A stretch of 64,000 nucleotides of DNA from Polaribacter sp. ALD11 (GTDB lineage Bacteria > Bacteroidota > Bacteroidia > Flavobacteriales > Flavobacteriaceae), in NCBI RefSeq assembly GCF_002831685.1, contig NZ_CP025119.1, positions 469,001 to 533,000 on the forward strand, written 5' to 3'. Shown piece after piece: positions 8,183-16,625 of the stretch. Position 1 is the first letter of the stretch, and each line of letters opens with the position of its first letter. The position numbers and the translations under genes were made by a program. The notes under the pieces were generated by a model. That model was not told where the DNA came from and made no database searches. It saw only the letters and a list, made by a program, of their open reading frames with translations.

Positions 8183-9238
8183 ATGAAATTAAATATCGCA
8201 GTATTAGCAGGAGACGGAATTGGACCAGAAGTAATAGACCAAGCCGTAAAAGTATCGGATGCCGTTGCTAAGAAATTCAACCATAAAATCACATGGAAAC
8301 CAGCTTTAACGGGTGCAGCTGCAATTGATGCAGTTGGTGAGCCTTATCCAGATGAAACGCATGCTATTTGTATGGCTTCAGATGCTGTATTATTTGGTGC
8401 AATAGGACATCCAAAATATGATAATGATCCTTTGGCAACCGTTCGTCCGGAACAAGGATTGTTAAAAATGCGTAAGAAATTAGGTTTATTTGCAAATGTA
8501 AGGCCAACATTTACGTTTCCATCTTTATTAGATAAATCCCCTTTAAAAAGAGAAAGAATAGAAGGAACAGATTTGGTTTTTCTACGTGAATTAACTGGAG
8601 GAATTTACTTTGGTGAAAAGGGTAGAAGAGATGGTGGTGAAACCGCATTTGATAATTGTGTATACACAAGAGCAGAGGTAAAAAGATTGGCTGTAAAAGG
8701 TTTTGAATTAGCAATGACGCGTTCTAAGAAATTATGTTGTGTGGACAAAGCTAATGTTTTAGAAACATCTAGATTATGGAGAGAAACAGTACAGTCTATG
8801 GAAAAAGATTATCCAGAAGTTGCCGTTTCTTATGAGTTTGTAGATGCAGTTGCTATGCGTTTGGTACAATGGCCAAATAGTTATGATGTTTTAATTACTG
8901 AAAACTTATTTGGAGACATTTTAACGGATGAAGCTTCTGTAATTTCTGGTTCTATGGGCTTAATGCCTTCAGCTTCTTTAGGAACAGAGAATGCCTTATT
9001 TGAACCTATACACGGTTCATATCCACAAGCAACAGGGTTAAACATAGCAAATCCTATGGCGACTGTTTTATCTGCAGCAATGCTATTTGAAAATTTTGGG
9101 TTACATGAAGAAGGAAAAACAATTAGAAATGCTGTAAATAAAGCATTAGATGCAGGTTTTGTTACTGAAGATTTAGCTGATGGAGGAAAATCTTATGGTA
9201 CAAAAGAAGTAGGAGACTGGTTAGCAGCAAATATCTAG
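8183..9238 (+). CDS. leuB: 3-isopropylmalate dehydrogenase
   Basis: A 351-residue isocitrate/isopropylmalate dehydrogenase family protein that oxidatively decarboxylates 3-isopropylmalate with NAD+. Seen: N-terminal KLNIAVLAGDGIGPEVI, the substrate loop RPEQGLLKMRKKLGLFANVRP, the acidic metal site ENLFGDILTDEASVISGSMG, and the NAD-binding HGSYPQATGLNIANPMA. I start at ATG 8183-8185 because the ten residues encoded upstream from a GTG at 8153 come from the inserted repeat, not from the family. Last gene of the leu operon; a strong terminator follows after 24 nt. Confidence 0.96.
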   Translation: MKLNIAVLAGDGIGPEVIDQAVKVSDAVAKKFNHKITWKPALTGAAAIDAVGEPYPDETHAICMASDAVLFGAIGHPKYDNDPLATVRPEQGLLKMRKKLGLFANVRPTFTFPSLLDKSPLKRERIEGTDLVFLRELTGGIYFGEKGRRDGGETAFDNCVYTRAEVKRLAVKGFELAMTRSKKLCCVDKANVLETSRLWRETVQSMEKDYPEVAVSYEFVDAVAMRLVQWPNSYDVLITENLFGDILTDEASVISGSMGLMPSASLGTENALFEPIHGSYPQATGLNIANPMATVLSAAMLFENFGLHEEGKTIRNAVNKALDAGFVTEDLADGGKSYGTKEVGDWLAANI

Positions 9239-9262
9239 TATTTACTACTTTATATATATTAT

Positions 9263-9297
9263 AAAAGCTCTCTTTTCAGAGAGCTTTTATTTTGTTT
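9263..9297 (+). terminator. Rho-independent terminator of the leu operon
   Basis: Perfect 11-bp stem AAAAGCTCTCT (9263-9273) / AGAGAGCTTTT (9278-9288), TTTC loop, followed by ATTTTGTTTTTT. Confidence 0.85.
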
Positions 9298-9383
9298 TTT
9301 AAATTTTTGTTAATGATAAGTATAAGTTTTCTGCAATTTTTAGAATAGTATTGAATAATGCTAATTACAAAGTGTATACAGCT

Positions 9384-10430
9384 TTAAGCGTTGGTTTTTC
9401 CGTAATACTTTTTTCGTAGCCAAAAGGAAACTCGAACCAATAAAATCAATGCAGGAACTTCAACCAGTGGTCCAATTACTCCTGCAAATGCTTGCCCAGA
9501 GTTCAATCCGAAAACAGCAATAGCAACAGCAATTGCCAATTCAAAATTATTTCCTGCTGCTGTAAAAGCTACTGCAGTTGTCTTATCATATGCTGCTCCT
9601 GTTGCCTTAGTAACGAAAAAACCAATGATAAACATTAATGTAAAATATATAAGTAAAGGAATTGCAATAATTACTACGTCCATTGGAATTTCAACAATTA
9701 ATTCTCCTTTTAGTGAGAACATAACTACAATGGTAAATAAAAGAGCAACTAAAGTTATTGGCGAAATTGTTGGAATAAATTTATTTGTATACCATTCTTC
9801 ACCTTTTAGTTTCACTAGAATTAATCTGCTTAATATTCCCATTACAAATGGAAGACCCAAATATATTGCTACACTTTCTGCAATTGTTCCGATTGAAATA
9901 TCTACAATTGCACCTTTAAATCCAAAATAGGGAGGAAGAACCGTTATAAAAAGCCACGCATAAAAACTGTATGCAAATACTTGAAAAACACTATTTAACG
10001 CAACTAAACCTGCCCCATATTCGCTACTTCCTTCTGCGAGGTCGTTCCATACTAAAACCATTGCAATACAACGTGCCAAACCAATTAAAATTAGTCCAAC
10101 CATATATTCGGGATAATCTCGTAGAAATGTAATTGCTAAAACAAACATTAAGACGGGACCAATTACCCAGTTTAGAATAAGTGAAATAGATAGAATTTTT
10201 GTATTTCTGAAAACTTTTGGTAAGAGCGAGTAATTAACCTTTGCTAAAGGAGGATACATCATTAATATCAAACCAATTGCAATCGGAATGTTTGTTGTTC
10301 CGCTATTAAATGAATTTATAATGTTAGGAAATGTCGGAATAAAATAGCCAAGTCCAATTCCCAAAGCCATTGCTACGAATATCCAAAGAGTTAGATTTCT
10401 GTCAAGAAAGCTTAATTTTTTTGTTGCCAT
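9384..10430 (-). CDS. Arsenite efflux transporter, ACR3 family
   Basis: A 348-residue, about 10-segment membrane protein of the ACR3 (bile/arsenite/riboflavin transporter) superfamily, which exports As(OH)3 from the cytoplasm using the proton gradient. The family signature with its essential cysteine is in [18 protein letters not shown] (about residues 115-135), followed by a [17 protein letters not shown] helix; the later [18 protein letters not shown] segment matches the conserved helix near the C-terminus. It is the last gene of arsR-DUF6428-arsC-acr3; only 3 nt separate it from arsC. Confidence 0.95.
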   Translation of the reverse strand: MATKKLSFLDRNLTLWIFVAMALGIGLGYFIPTFPNIINSFNSGTTNIPIAIGLILMMYPPLAKVNYSLLPKVFRNTKILSISLILNWVIGPVLMFVLAITFLRDYPEYMVGLILIGLARCIAMVLVWNDLAEGSSEYGAGLVALNSVFQVFAYSFYAWLFITVLPPYFGFKGAIVDISIGTIAESVAIYLGLPFVMGILSRLILVKLKGEEWYTNKFIPTISPITLVALLFTIVVMFSLKGELIVEIPMDVVIIAIPLLIYFTLMFIIGFFVTKATGAAYDKTTAVAFTAAGNNFELAIAVAIAVFGLNSGQAFAGVIGPLVEVPALILLVRVSFWLRKKYYGKTNA

Positions 10431-10433
10431 TTT

Positions 10434-11066
10434 TTATGAGTTTATTTGAGAAAAAACGTAAAATAATTCTGTTACAATTTGTAGACTTCTTTCTTTATAC
10501 TTTTCAGCTTGTTGAGGTGTATTATCAAATATTTTTGGGTCTTCAAAAGTTATTGGAATGCGTTTTTCTGCACCAGCAATAAACGGACAACCTCCATCAG
10601 CTTGTGAACAAGTCATAATCGCAGCAAATTCAGATTTTGGATTAAAATCATCATCCAACGTTTTTGAAAATCCGATTATTGGGTGCCCATTATCCGCATA
10701 TTTAATACTGTATATGGGATTACTACCTTCAGAAATAGTTTTAATTTTAAAACCTGAATTTTGTAAAGTTTCAGCAACCATTGGAAAAAGTGAGGTACTT
10801 TCTGTTCCGCCTGAATAACAAAAAACGTTTTTAACATTAAAGTAGTTAGCCATTGTTTGTGCCCAAACTTGGGTCAAATGACTTCTTCGTGAATTGTGCG
10901 TGCAAATAAAGTTGATCCTAATTTCTTGATGATTTTTAACTTTTGATTGAATAAAATCTGTTAGCGGTTGTAAAACTGTTTTACGTTCATCTGAAATAGT
11001 TTGAGGAGTTAATTGCTCAATTAATTTTTTTATTTCTGAAAATAGGGTTGAATCTGATTTCATCAT
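10434..11066 (-). CDS. arsC: Thioredoxin-type arsenate reductase (low-molecular-weight PTP fold)
   Basis: A 210-residue protein with the LMW-PTPase active-site loop CTHNSRR (C-x5-R, about residue 50) and a later cysteine pair in TCSQADGGCPFI. That pair has the same C-x6-C spacing as the Cys82/Cys89 pair of the Staphylococcus pI258 ArsC, where it carries the disulphide relay. This supports real arsenate reduction coupled to thioredoxin rather than a plain phosphatase. The N-terminal 35 residues are an extension compared with the 131-residue plasmid enzyme. Second-to-last gene of the ars operon, 16 nt after the DUF6428 gene. Confidence 0.9.
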   Translation of the reverse strand: MMKSDSTLFSEIKKLIEQLTPQTISDERKTVLQPLTDFIQSKVKNHQEIRINFICTHNSRRSHLTQVWAQTMANYFNVKNVFCYSGGTESTSLFPMVAETLQNSGFKIKTISEGSNPIYSIKYADNGHPIIGFSKTLDDDFNPKSEFAAIMTCSQADGGCPFIAGAEKRIPITFEDPKIFDNTPQQAEKYKERSLQIVTELFYVFSQINS

Positions 11067-11082
11067 TTCTATAAGTTTTTTT

Positions 11083-11550
11083 TTAGCAGCAACCGCTTCC
11101 TGGTTCGCAAGAATTTCCTGCTTGGATTTGAGAAATTTGAGTTTTTGTCTTTTCTACAGGAATACCACATTTATCTGGAGCCAAACAATCCGTTAGTTTA
11201 TTGGTCAATAAGAAATTTTTTCCATCAAATTCAAGTCCAAATTTTCCAATGGTTTCCGTTTGATATTCTACTTCAATTTCTAAATTTTCTATTTTTAAAA
11301 TCTTTTCAGAAAGTTCTATAATACTTAATAGTTTTTCTGGGTGCAATCTGTGGTTATAGTCGTTTGCATTCCAAAGTTGAAAGTTTACTACTTCTTCTTT
11401 TCTTACGGTTCCACCACAATCAATAAAATGCTTTGTTATTTTACCAATTTCTGTAACGTGAAAATGATTAGGTACTAGTGTTCCGTTTGGTAATTGAAAA
11501 CCTATGGTTTCTAATTTTTGTATTGCTAATTTTACTTCTGATAGTTTCAT
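11083..11550 (-). CDS. DUF6428 family protein with Cys-rich tail
   Basis: A 155-residue soluble protein that I match to DUF6428, a family I recall from Bacteroidetes arsenic operons. No signal peptide or membrane segment. The C-terminus is rich in cysteine: TDCLAPDKCGIP and then NSCEPGSGCC at the very end, which looks like a thiolate metal(loid)-binding tail. Between arsR and arsC, with its own candidate ArsR operator upstream. Function unknown; an arsenic chaperone or sensor is an inference from position and cysteines. Confidence 0.75.
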   Translation of the reverse strand: MKLSEVKLAIQKLETIGFQLPNGTLVPNHFHVTEIGKITKHFIDCGGTVRKEEVVNFQLWNANDYNHRLHPEKLLSIIELSEKILKIENLEIEVEYQTETIGKFGLEFDGKNFLLTNKLTDCLAPDKCGIPVEKTKTQISQIQAGNSCEPGSGCC

Positions 11551-11564
11551 TTTTTAATTTGTTT

Positions 11565-11580
11565 ATTGCGATTATACGAT
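11565..11580 (-). promoter_or_regulatory. Candidate ArsR operator 2, before the DUF6428 gene
   Basis: Plus-strand ATTGCGATTATACGAT sits in the 48-nt arsR-DUF6428 gap and matches the site before arsR at 13 of 16 positions, at a similar distance from the start codon. Both are imperfect palindromes. Confidence 0.4.
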
Positions 11581-11598
11581 GAATGGATTTAAATTTTT

Positions 11599-11931
11599 TT
11601 AACAGCAATCTTGTTTTTGAGTTAGATCTTGATTAAGAAAATCTGACATAACGGTTTTCATTGCTGTCCAATTTTCTTTATGAATACAGTAGCAAACACT
11701 TGTTCCCTCTACGTTCCCTTTGATTAATCCTAAATGTTTTAGTTCTTTTAAATGCTGTGAAATCGTAGGTTGAGCCAATCCAATTTCGTTGACTAAATCT
11801 CCACAAATGCAAGAATCAATTTTAAATAAATGTTGTAAAATAGAAACTCTCGCAGGATGTCCGAAAACTTTTGCAAAAAGAGCAATTTTATTTTGTTGGT
11901 CGGTAAACATTTCAGTTTTAGCTAATCCCAT
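11599..11931 (-). CDS. arsR: ArsR/SmtB-family metalloregulator
   Basis: A 110-residue winged-helix repressor. The HTH core reads KVFGHPARVSILQHLF..., then the metal-sensing helix with CICGDLVNEIG (C-x-C, about residues 41-43, as in ArsR As(III) sites) and the recognition helix AQPTISQHLKELKHLGLI. A second cysteine pair ends the protein (QKQDCC) and C-x-C-like residues occur in SVCYCIH. It should repress the operon until arsenite binds. First gene of arsR-DUF6428-arsC-acr3. Confidence 0.93.
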   Translation of the reverse strand: MGLAKTEMFTDQQNKIALFAKVFGHPARVSILQHLFKIDSCICGDLVNEIGLAQPTISQHLKELKHLGLIKGNVEGTSVCYCIHKENWTAMKTVMSDFLNQDLTQKQDCC

Positions 11932-11933
11932 TT

Positions 11934-11953
11934 TATTTATTTATTTATTTATT
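11934..11953. repeat. (TTTA)n microsatellite in the arsR leader
   Basis: Five TTTA units lie immediately upstream of the arsR ATG, between it and the candidate operator. On the coding strand this is an (AAAT)n spacer; slippage could alter leader length. Confidence 0.6.
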
Positions 11954-11954
11954 C

Positions 11955-11970
11955 ATTGCAATATTACGAT
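11955..11970 (-). promoter_or_regulatory. Candidate ArsR operator 1, before arsR
   Basis: Plus-strand ATTGCAATATTACGAT, an imperfect palindrome (12 of 16 positions symmetric), 23 nt upstream of the arsR ATG; a near copy sits before the next gene of the operon (11565-11580). Confidence 0.4.
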
Positions 11971-12205
11971 TATTATTTGTGTGTTCAAAATTTTTTTATA
12001 ATGTTCTCAAAAAATAGCTATTTTATTTTATAGTGTTGATATTTTTTGCTGGTAGAAAATAAATATTGTGCTTTTATTACAAGTTTTTGGGCTTATGGGA
12101 AACCATAATACAAATATTACATCGTTTGAATTAATTATGTTAGTATTCCTAAATTTATTTTTTTAGGAGAAATATGATAAGAAAACACCTATTCTAATTA
12201 GTAAA

Positions 12206-12236
12206 AAACCCCAAAGCTGATAAAGCTTTGGGGTTT
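12206..12236 (-). terminator. Rho-independent terminator of the cyclophilin-FKBP gene
   Basis: Perfect 13-bp stem AAACCCCAAAGCT (12206-12218) / AGCTTTGGGGTTT (12224-12236) with a GATAA loop; read on the minus strand it is followed by TTTTTTAC. Confidence 0.9.
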
Positions 12237-12262
12237 AAAAATATTTTAATAGGTAAATAATT

Positions 12263-13195
12263 TTATTTTACACCCATTAACTCAACATCAAAAATAAGTG
12301 TTGCATCTGGTGGAATTACTCCTCCAGCACCAGCAGAACCGTATGCTAAATTAGAAGGGATTACAAAACGAGCTTTGTCACCCACTTGTAATAATTGAAT
12401 TCCTTCATCCCAACCAGCAATAACCTGACCAACGCCAACATTAAAATCGATTGGTTCTTTTCTTTTATAAGAAGAATCGAAAACAGTACCGTCTAATAAT
12501 TGACCTTTATAATGTACAGAAACTCCAGCACCTTTTGTTGCTTGTTTTCCTGTTCCTTTTTGTAAGATTTGGTAACGTAAACCACTTGCAGTTTCATCAT
12601 AACCATTCGCAACAGAATCTAACAATTCTTTTTGTTTTGCAATTTCATTTGCTTCACGTTTTTCTCTTGAACCTTCAAAGGTTCTAAAAGCTTCTACTGC
12701 ATTAAAAGTTTCTGCATCTGCACCAACTCTAACAATTTCTACAGAAGTTAATTCGTCTCCTTGTGCAATTGCATCTACAACATCTTGTCCTTCAATTACA
12801 GATCCAAAAACAGTATGTTTACCGTCTAACCATGGTGTTGGAACATGAGTAATATAAAACTGACTACCGTTTGTTGCAGGACCAGAATTAGCCATTGCTA
12901 ATTTTCCTGGAGCATCATGTTTTAAATCTGAATGAAATTCATCATCAAACTTATAACCTGGGTTTCCTGTACCTGTTCCTTGTGGACAACCACCTTGTAC
13001 CATAAAATCTGGAATCACTCTATGAAATTTTAATCCATCATAGTAAGGTGTTCCTTGTTCTTTTACTGAATTTTCTAAATTTCCTTCTGTTAAGGCAACA
13101 AAATTACCAACAGTTCCAGGAGTTTTTTCGTGTTCTAATTGTACTAAAATTTCACCTTTTGAAGTAGTGAATTTGGCGTATATACCGTTATTCAT
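12263..13195 (-). CDS. Cyclophilin-FKBP fusion peptidyl-prolyl isomerase
   Basis: A 310-residue protein with two different prolyl isomerase domains. Residues about 1-160 are a cyclophilin: FHRVIPDFMVQGGCPQGTG, NSGPATNGSQFYIT and WLDGKHTVFGSVIEG carry the active-site Arg, Phe, Gln and Trp positions. A charged linker (about 160-205) leads to an FKBP domain with VHYKGQLLDGTVFDSS, VGQVIAGWDEG and IPPDATLIFDVELMGVK. No signal peptide, so it is probably cytoplasmic, acting in protein folding. This dual-family immunophilin arrangement has been described before for flavobacteria and Toxoplasma. A palindromic repeat lies just upstream. Confidence 0.93.
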   Translation of the reverse strand: MNNGIYAKFTTSKGEILVQLEHEKTPGTVGNFVALTEGNLENSVKEQGTPYYDGLKFHRVIPDFMVQGGCPQGTGTGNPGYKFDDEFHSDLKHDAPGKLAMANSGPATNGSQFYITHVPTPWLDGKHTVFGSVIEGQDVVDAIAQGDELTSVEIVRVGADAETFNAVEAFRTFEGSREKREANEIAKQKELLDSVANGYDETASGLRYQILQKGTGKQATKGAGVSVHYKGQLLDGTVFDSSYKRKEPIDFNVGVGQVIAGWDEGIQLLQVGDKARFVIPSNLAYGSAGAGGVIPPDATLIFDVELMGVK

Positions 13196-13212
13196 AATAT
13201 TTAATTTTGTCT

Positions 13213-13268
13213 TCCTCGAGCGCAGTCGAGAGGTCTTATTTATTAGTTCTCGACTGCGCTCGAACTGA
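13213..13268. repeat. Intergenic inverted repeat, CTCGAG family, copy A
   Basis: Arms TCGAGCGCAGTCGAGA (13216-13231) and TCTCGACTGCGCTCGA (13248-13263) are exact reverse complements (16 bp) around a 16-nt AT-rich loop. Related copies lie at 36254-36312 and 49458-49521, and a half copy at 20963-20978. Confidence 0.85.
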
Positions 13269-13303
13269 CATTGATTATCATAATTTCTAAAATAAGAAAT
13301 TAT

Positions 13304-14866
13304 TTATTTTTTTGAATTTAATATGGAAATTCCATAAGAAAGGCCAATATTAATATTTGCTGAGTTTACATCACCGAAAGGAGACCACATCTGTCCGCCA
13401 GAAATATTGAAAGAAAAATCATCACTTACATGATAATTAATTCCTGCAGTTGGTCTTATTAAAACACCTTCACCAGAATCTACACGTCCGCCACCTGCAA
13501 CACCTGCAGCAAGTTCAGCAAATAAAGAAAATTTGTCGTTTACAAATTTATTCGATTTCACACCCAAACCAAAAATACCATGCGCATAACCACCCGATTC
13601 TCCTTCATAAGCAAAGGAAGCTTCCCCTGCTAAATATAACCTATGGTTTAAGTCGTAATTTACTTTCAAAGCAATTAATTGCAAATCACTTGCAGGAATT
13701 CCGAATTTAGCAACATCAAAATACGTTTGATTTTGAACACTTATTTGAATTCCTTGCGTTTTAATTTTAGTTGATTTTTCACCAGTAAAAGGATGCGAAA
13801 TTCCGCCACTTAAACCATAATACTTCAAACTAAAACCAGCAGTATAGGCTTCAAAAGTACCACCAATAGATCTGTGGTAACCACCATGAGCACTCAAACC
13901 AAATTTTTCTGTAAGTTTTAAATCTGCCCCGATACTTGGGTATATTGTTAAACCGCCTTCTGGGTAAATTCTACCTCCAGCAGCACCAACACCAAATTTC
14001 CCAAAGAAATTTACGTGTTTCGTTTCAATTACATTTTTACCAACTCCAAAAAATAAGTTCATAAAACCAGCAGTTAAACCACTATACATAGCATCTACAT
14101 GTGCATAAATAAACGTATTGTCTGTTAAATAGCGTTGGTACTCGAACCCTAAAACAGATAAAGTATGGTTTATAGGTTTGTATTTAGGCGTAGTACTAGC
14201 GTCTGTTCTAGAGTCTCCAATAGGAAAAAAGTAGTCAAAAGTTACTTGTTGTACACTTTTTACAGCTGGTTCCTTCCAGAATTCATCTTTAGAGACATCG
14301 TTAACAGCAAAGGTTTTTTGAGCATTTGCATATGAAGTTGTTCTTACTGAAGTAGGAATTTCAATAAAAAACGAAACATTATCATCTTTTTGAATTCCCG
14401 TAAAAAAGTTTACATAACCATATTGTACACCAAAAGAATAACCTTTACTTTTATATTGTAAACCAACGTTCGGGTATATAATTCCGCCACCGTTAACTAA
14501 ACTTCTATAGCCGCCACCACCACCAAAGTGAACGTTAGCATCAAAATATAAATTCTTATAAATTTGTTTATTTACACCTAAATTTACACCTAACGTAAAT
14601 AAACCACCTTGATCTCCTGTAATCGCTGTATGAAAACCTACACCTGTATACAACCAGTCATTTAAAGGAATATTATAATTTAAACCAACAAACCCCATGG
14701 TTGGGTCTAAGCCATAACTAACTTGTTCAGTAGGTTGATTTACTAAAATATAATTTAATCGGATACTATTGTGCATTTCTTTGCCCTTAAAATCTGATAA
14801 ATCATAAGATTGAGAAAAAGTCTGCAAACTTAAAAGGGTTGCTAAAATTAAAAGTGATTTTTTCAT
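13304..14866 (-). CDS. Outer-membrane beta-barrel protein with three internal repeats
   Basis: A 520-residue protein with a Sec signal peptide (MKKSLLILATLLSLQTFSQS) and many alternating, aromatic-ended strands, so an outer-membrane barrel is likely. Three glycine-rich segments repeat: VHFGGGGGYRSLVNGGGIIYP (about 120-140), GVGAAGGRIYPEGGLTIYPS (about 288) and AAGVAGGGRVDSGEGVLIRP (about 450), each followed by a G-x-x-Y strand and an FS...GG element. No known family assigned. Its ATG lies 3 nt after the prfC stop, so the two are co-transcribed. The role is unknown. Confidence 0.75.
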   Translation of the reverse strand: MKKSLLILATLLSLQTFSQSYDLSDFKGKEMHNSIRLNYILVNQPTEQVSYGLDPTMGFVGLNYNIPLNDWLYTGVGFHTAITGDQGGLFTLGVNLGVNKQIYKNLYFDANVHFGGGGGYRSLVNGGGIIYPNVGLQYKSKGYSFGVQYGYVNFFTGIQKDDNVSFFIEIPTSVRTTSYANAQKTFAVNDVSKDEFWKEPAVKSVQQVTFDYFFPIGDSRTDASTTPKYKPINHTLSVLGFEYQRYLTDNTFIYAHVDAMYSGLTAGFMNLFFGVGKNVIETKHVNFFGKFGVGAAGGRIYPEGGLTIYPSIGADLKLTEKFGLSAHGGYHRSIGGTFEAYTAGFSLKYYGLSGGISHPFTGEKSTKIKTQGIQISVQNQTYFDVAKFGIPASDLQLIALKVNYDLNHRLYLAGEASFAYEGESGGYAHGIFGLGVKSNKFVNDKFSLFAELAAGVAGGGRVDSGEGVLIRPTAGINYHVSDDFSFNISGGQMWSPFGDVNSANINIGLSYGISILNSKK

Positions 14867-14869
14867 AGT

Positions 14870-16462
14870 TTATTTTTTAAACTCACTCGTAAAATGTAAT
14901 TTTACTGATGGATATTTATTTTGGGTCATTTGAATTGTAAATTCAGAATCTGCTAAAAACACCAATTGCCCTTGTTTGTCTTTTGCTAGATAACGTTGTT
15001 TTACACGTTTAAACTCTTTAAATTCGTCACTTTTAGGGTTCTCAGGTTCTACCCAACATGCTTTATGAACATTTAGATTTTCATACGTACATTTTGCACC
15101 ATATTCATGTTCTAATCGATATTGAATTACTTCGTATTGTAAAGCACCAACAGTACCAACAACACGTCTTCCATTCATTTCTATAGTAAATAATTGAGCA
15201 ACTCCTTCGTCCATTAATTGGTCTAAACCTTTGTATAATTGTTTAGACTTCATTGGATCTGCGTTATTAACATAACGGAAGTGTTCTGGTGAGAAACTAG
15301 GAATTCCTTTAAAATTAAGTATTTCTCCTTCTGTTAAGGTATCTCCAATCTTAAAGTTTCCGGTATCATGAATACCAACAATATCTCCAGGAAAAGATTC
15401 GTCTACAATTTCTTTCTTTTCTGCAAAAAATGCATTCGGACTAGAAAATTTTACTTTTTTACCTGTTCTAACGTGTAAATAAGGCGAATTTCTTTTAAAA
15501 GTTCCTGAAACTATTTTTATAAAAGCCAACCTATCTCTGTGTTTAGGATCCATGTTTGCATGAATCTTAAATACAAAACCGGTTAGTTTTTCTTCTTTAG
15601 AGTCTACTAAACGCTCTTCTGCTTTTTTCGGTTGTGGTGAAGGTGCAATTTCTATAAACGCTTCTAATAATTCTTTTACTCCAAAATTATTTAAAGCAGA
15701 ACCAAAAAATACGGGTTGAAGATTTCCTTCTAAATATTCTTGTTGATTAAAAGGAGGATATACTTCGTCGATCAATTCTATTTCTTCACGTAAAGTTTTC
15801 GCAGCTTTTTCTCCAACAATCTTGTCTAGTTCTGGGTTTGATAAATCGTAAAACTCAATTCCGTCTGAAATTGTTGTTTTATTATCACCAGAAAAAAGGT
15901 TTAATTTTTTTTCCCATATATTATAAATTCCTTTGAAATCATATCCCATTCCAATAGGAAAACTCATCGGAGTTACTCTCAATCCTAATTTTTGTTCAAC
16001 TTCGTCTAATAAATCAAACGCATCTTTTCCTTCTCTATCTAATTTATTAATGAAAACTAGCATTGGTATGCTTCTCATTCTACAAACTTCTACCAACTTT
16101 TCAGTTTGTGGTTCTACACCTTTTGCAACATCAATTACAACAATAACACTATCTACAGCGGTTAAAGTTCTAAAGGTATCTTCTGCAAAATCTTTGTGAC
16201 CAGGAGTATCTAGAATGTTAATTTTTTTATCTTTATAAATAAAGGCTAAAACAGAAGTGGCTACAGAAATTCCACGCTGACGTTCAATTTCCATAAAATC
16301 GGAAGTTGCCCCTTTCTTTATTTTATTGTTTTTTACCGCACCAGCTTCTTGAATTGCACCCCCAAAAAGCAATAACTTTTCTGTTAGTGTTGTTTTACCA
16401 GCATCCGGGTGCGAGATAATTCCGAAAGTTCTTCTACGTTTAATTTCCTTTAAAAAGTTCAT
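14870..16462 (-). CDS. prfC: Peptide chain release factor 3
   Basis: A 530-residue translational GTPase, the typical RF3 length. RF3 recycles RF1/RF2 from the ribosome after termination. G1: GIISHPDAGKTTLTEKLL; G2 region: RQRGISVATSVL; G3: DTPGHKDF; G4: NKLDRE. The C-terminal domains contain QLFTIEMNGRRVVGTVGALQYEVIQYRLEHEYGAKC, which is diagnostic of RF3 rather than EF-G. Preceded by a TAnnTTTG box; followed directly by the barrel protein gene. Confidence 0.97.
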   Translation of the reverse strand: MNFLKEIKRRRTFGIISHPDAGKTTLTEKLLLFGGAIQEAGAVKNNKIKKGATSDFMEIERQRGISVATSVLAFIYKDKKINILDTPGHKDFAEDTFRTLTAVDSVIVVIDVAKGVEPQTEKLVEVCRMRSIPMLVFINKLDREGKDAFDLLDEVEQKLGLRVTPMSFPIGMGYDFKGIYNIWEKKLNLFSGDNKTTISDGIEFYDLSNPELDKIVGEKAAKTLREEIELIDEVYPPFNQQEYLEGNLQPVFFGSALNNFGVKELLEAFIEIAPSPQPKKAEERLVDSKEEKLTGFVFKIHANMDPKHRDRLAFIKIVSGTFKRNSPYLHVRTGKKVKFSSPNAFFAEKKEIVDESFPGDIVGIHDTGNFKIGDTLTEGEILNFKGIPSFSPEHFRYVNNADPMKSKQLYKGLDQLMDEGVAQLFTIEMNGRRVVGTVGALQYEVIQYRLEHEYGAKCTYENLNVHKACWVEPENPKSDEFKEFKRVKQRYLAKDKQGQLVFLADSEFTIQMTQNKYPSVKLHFTSEFKK

Positions 16463-16479
16463 CTACAAAAATTGAGGTG

Positions 16480-16487
16480 CAAAGATA
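16480..16487 (-). promoter_or_regulatory. -7 box before prfC
   Basis: Minus-strand TATCTTTG is an exact TAnnTTTG match 17 nt before the prfC ATG. Confidence 0.45.
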
Positions 16488-16625
16488 GGTTTTATTCTAT
16501 AATTTATGAATATATATAGGGATTTACGTATCAAATCAGTCAAAATTTTTAGACTTTATGTTTATAGTTTTCTAGGGATGATTTTACAACACTTATTAGG
16601 AACCTATTTTTATGAAAAATGATGA

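Larger units (their letters stand above)
11932..12262. other. Intergenic region with ars promoter and cyclophilin-FKBP terminator
   Basis: About 330 bases between the arsR start and the stop of the cyclophilin-FKBP gene, which is transcribed toward arsR's upstream side. It contains the TTTA tract, candidate operator 1 and the terminator at 12206-12236. The remaining AT-rich 200 bases show nothing else I recognise. Confidence 0.5.
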
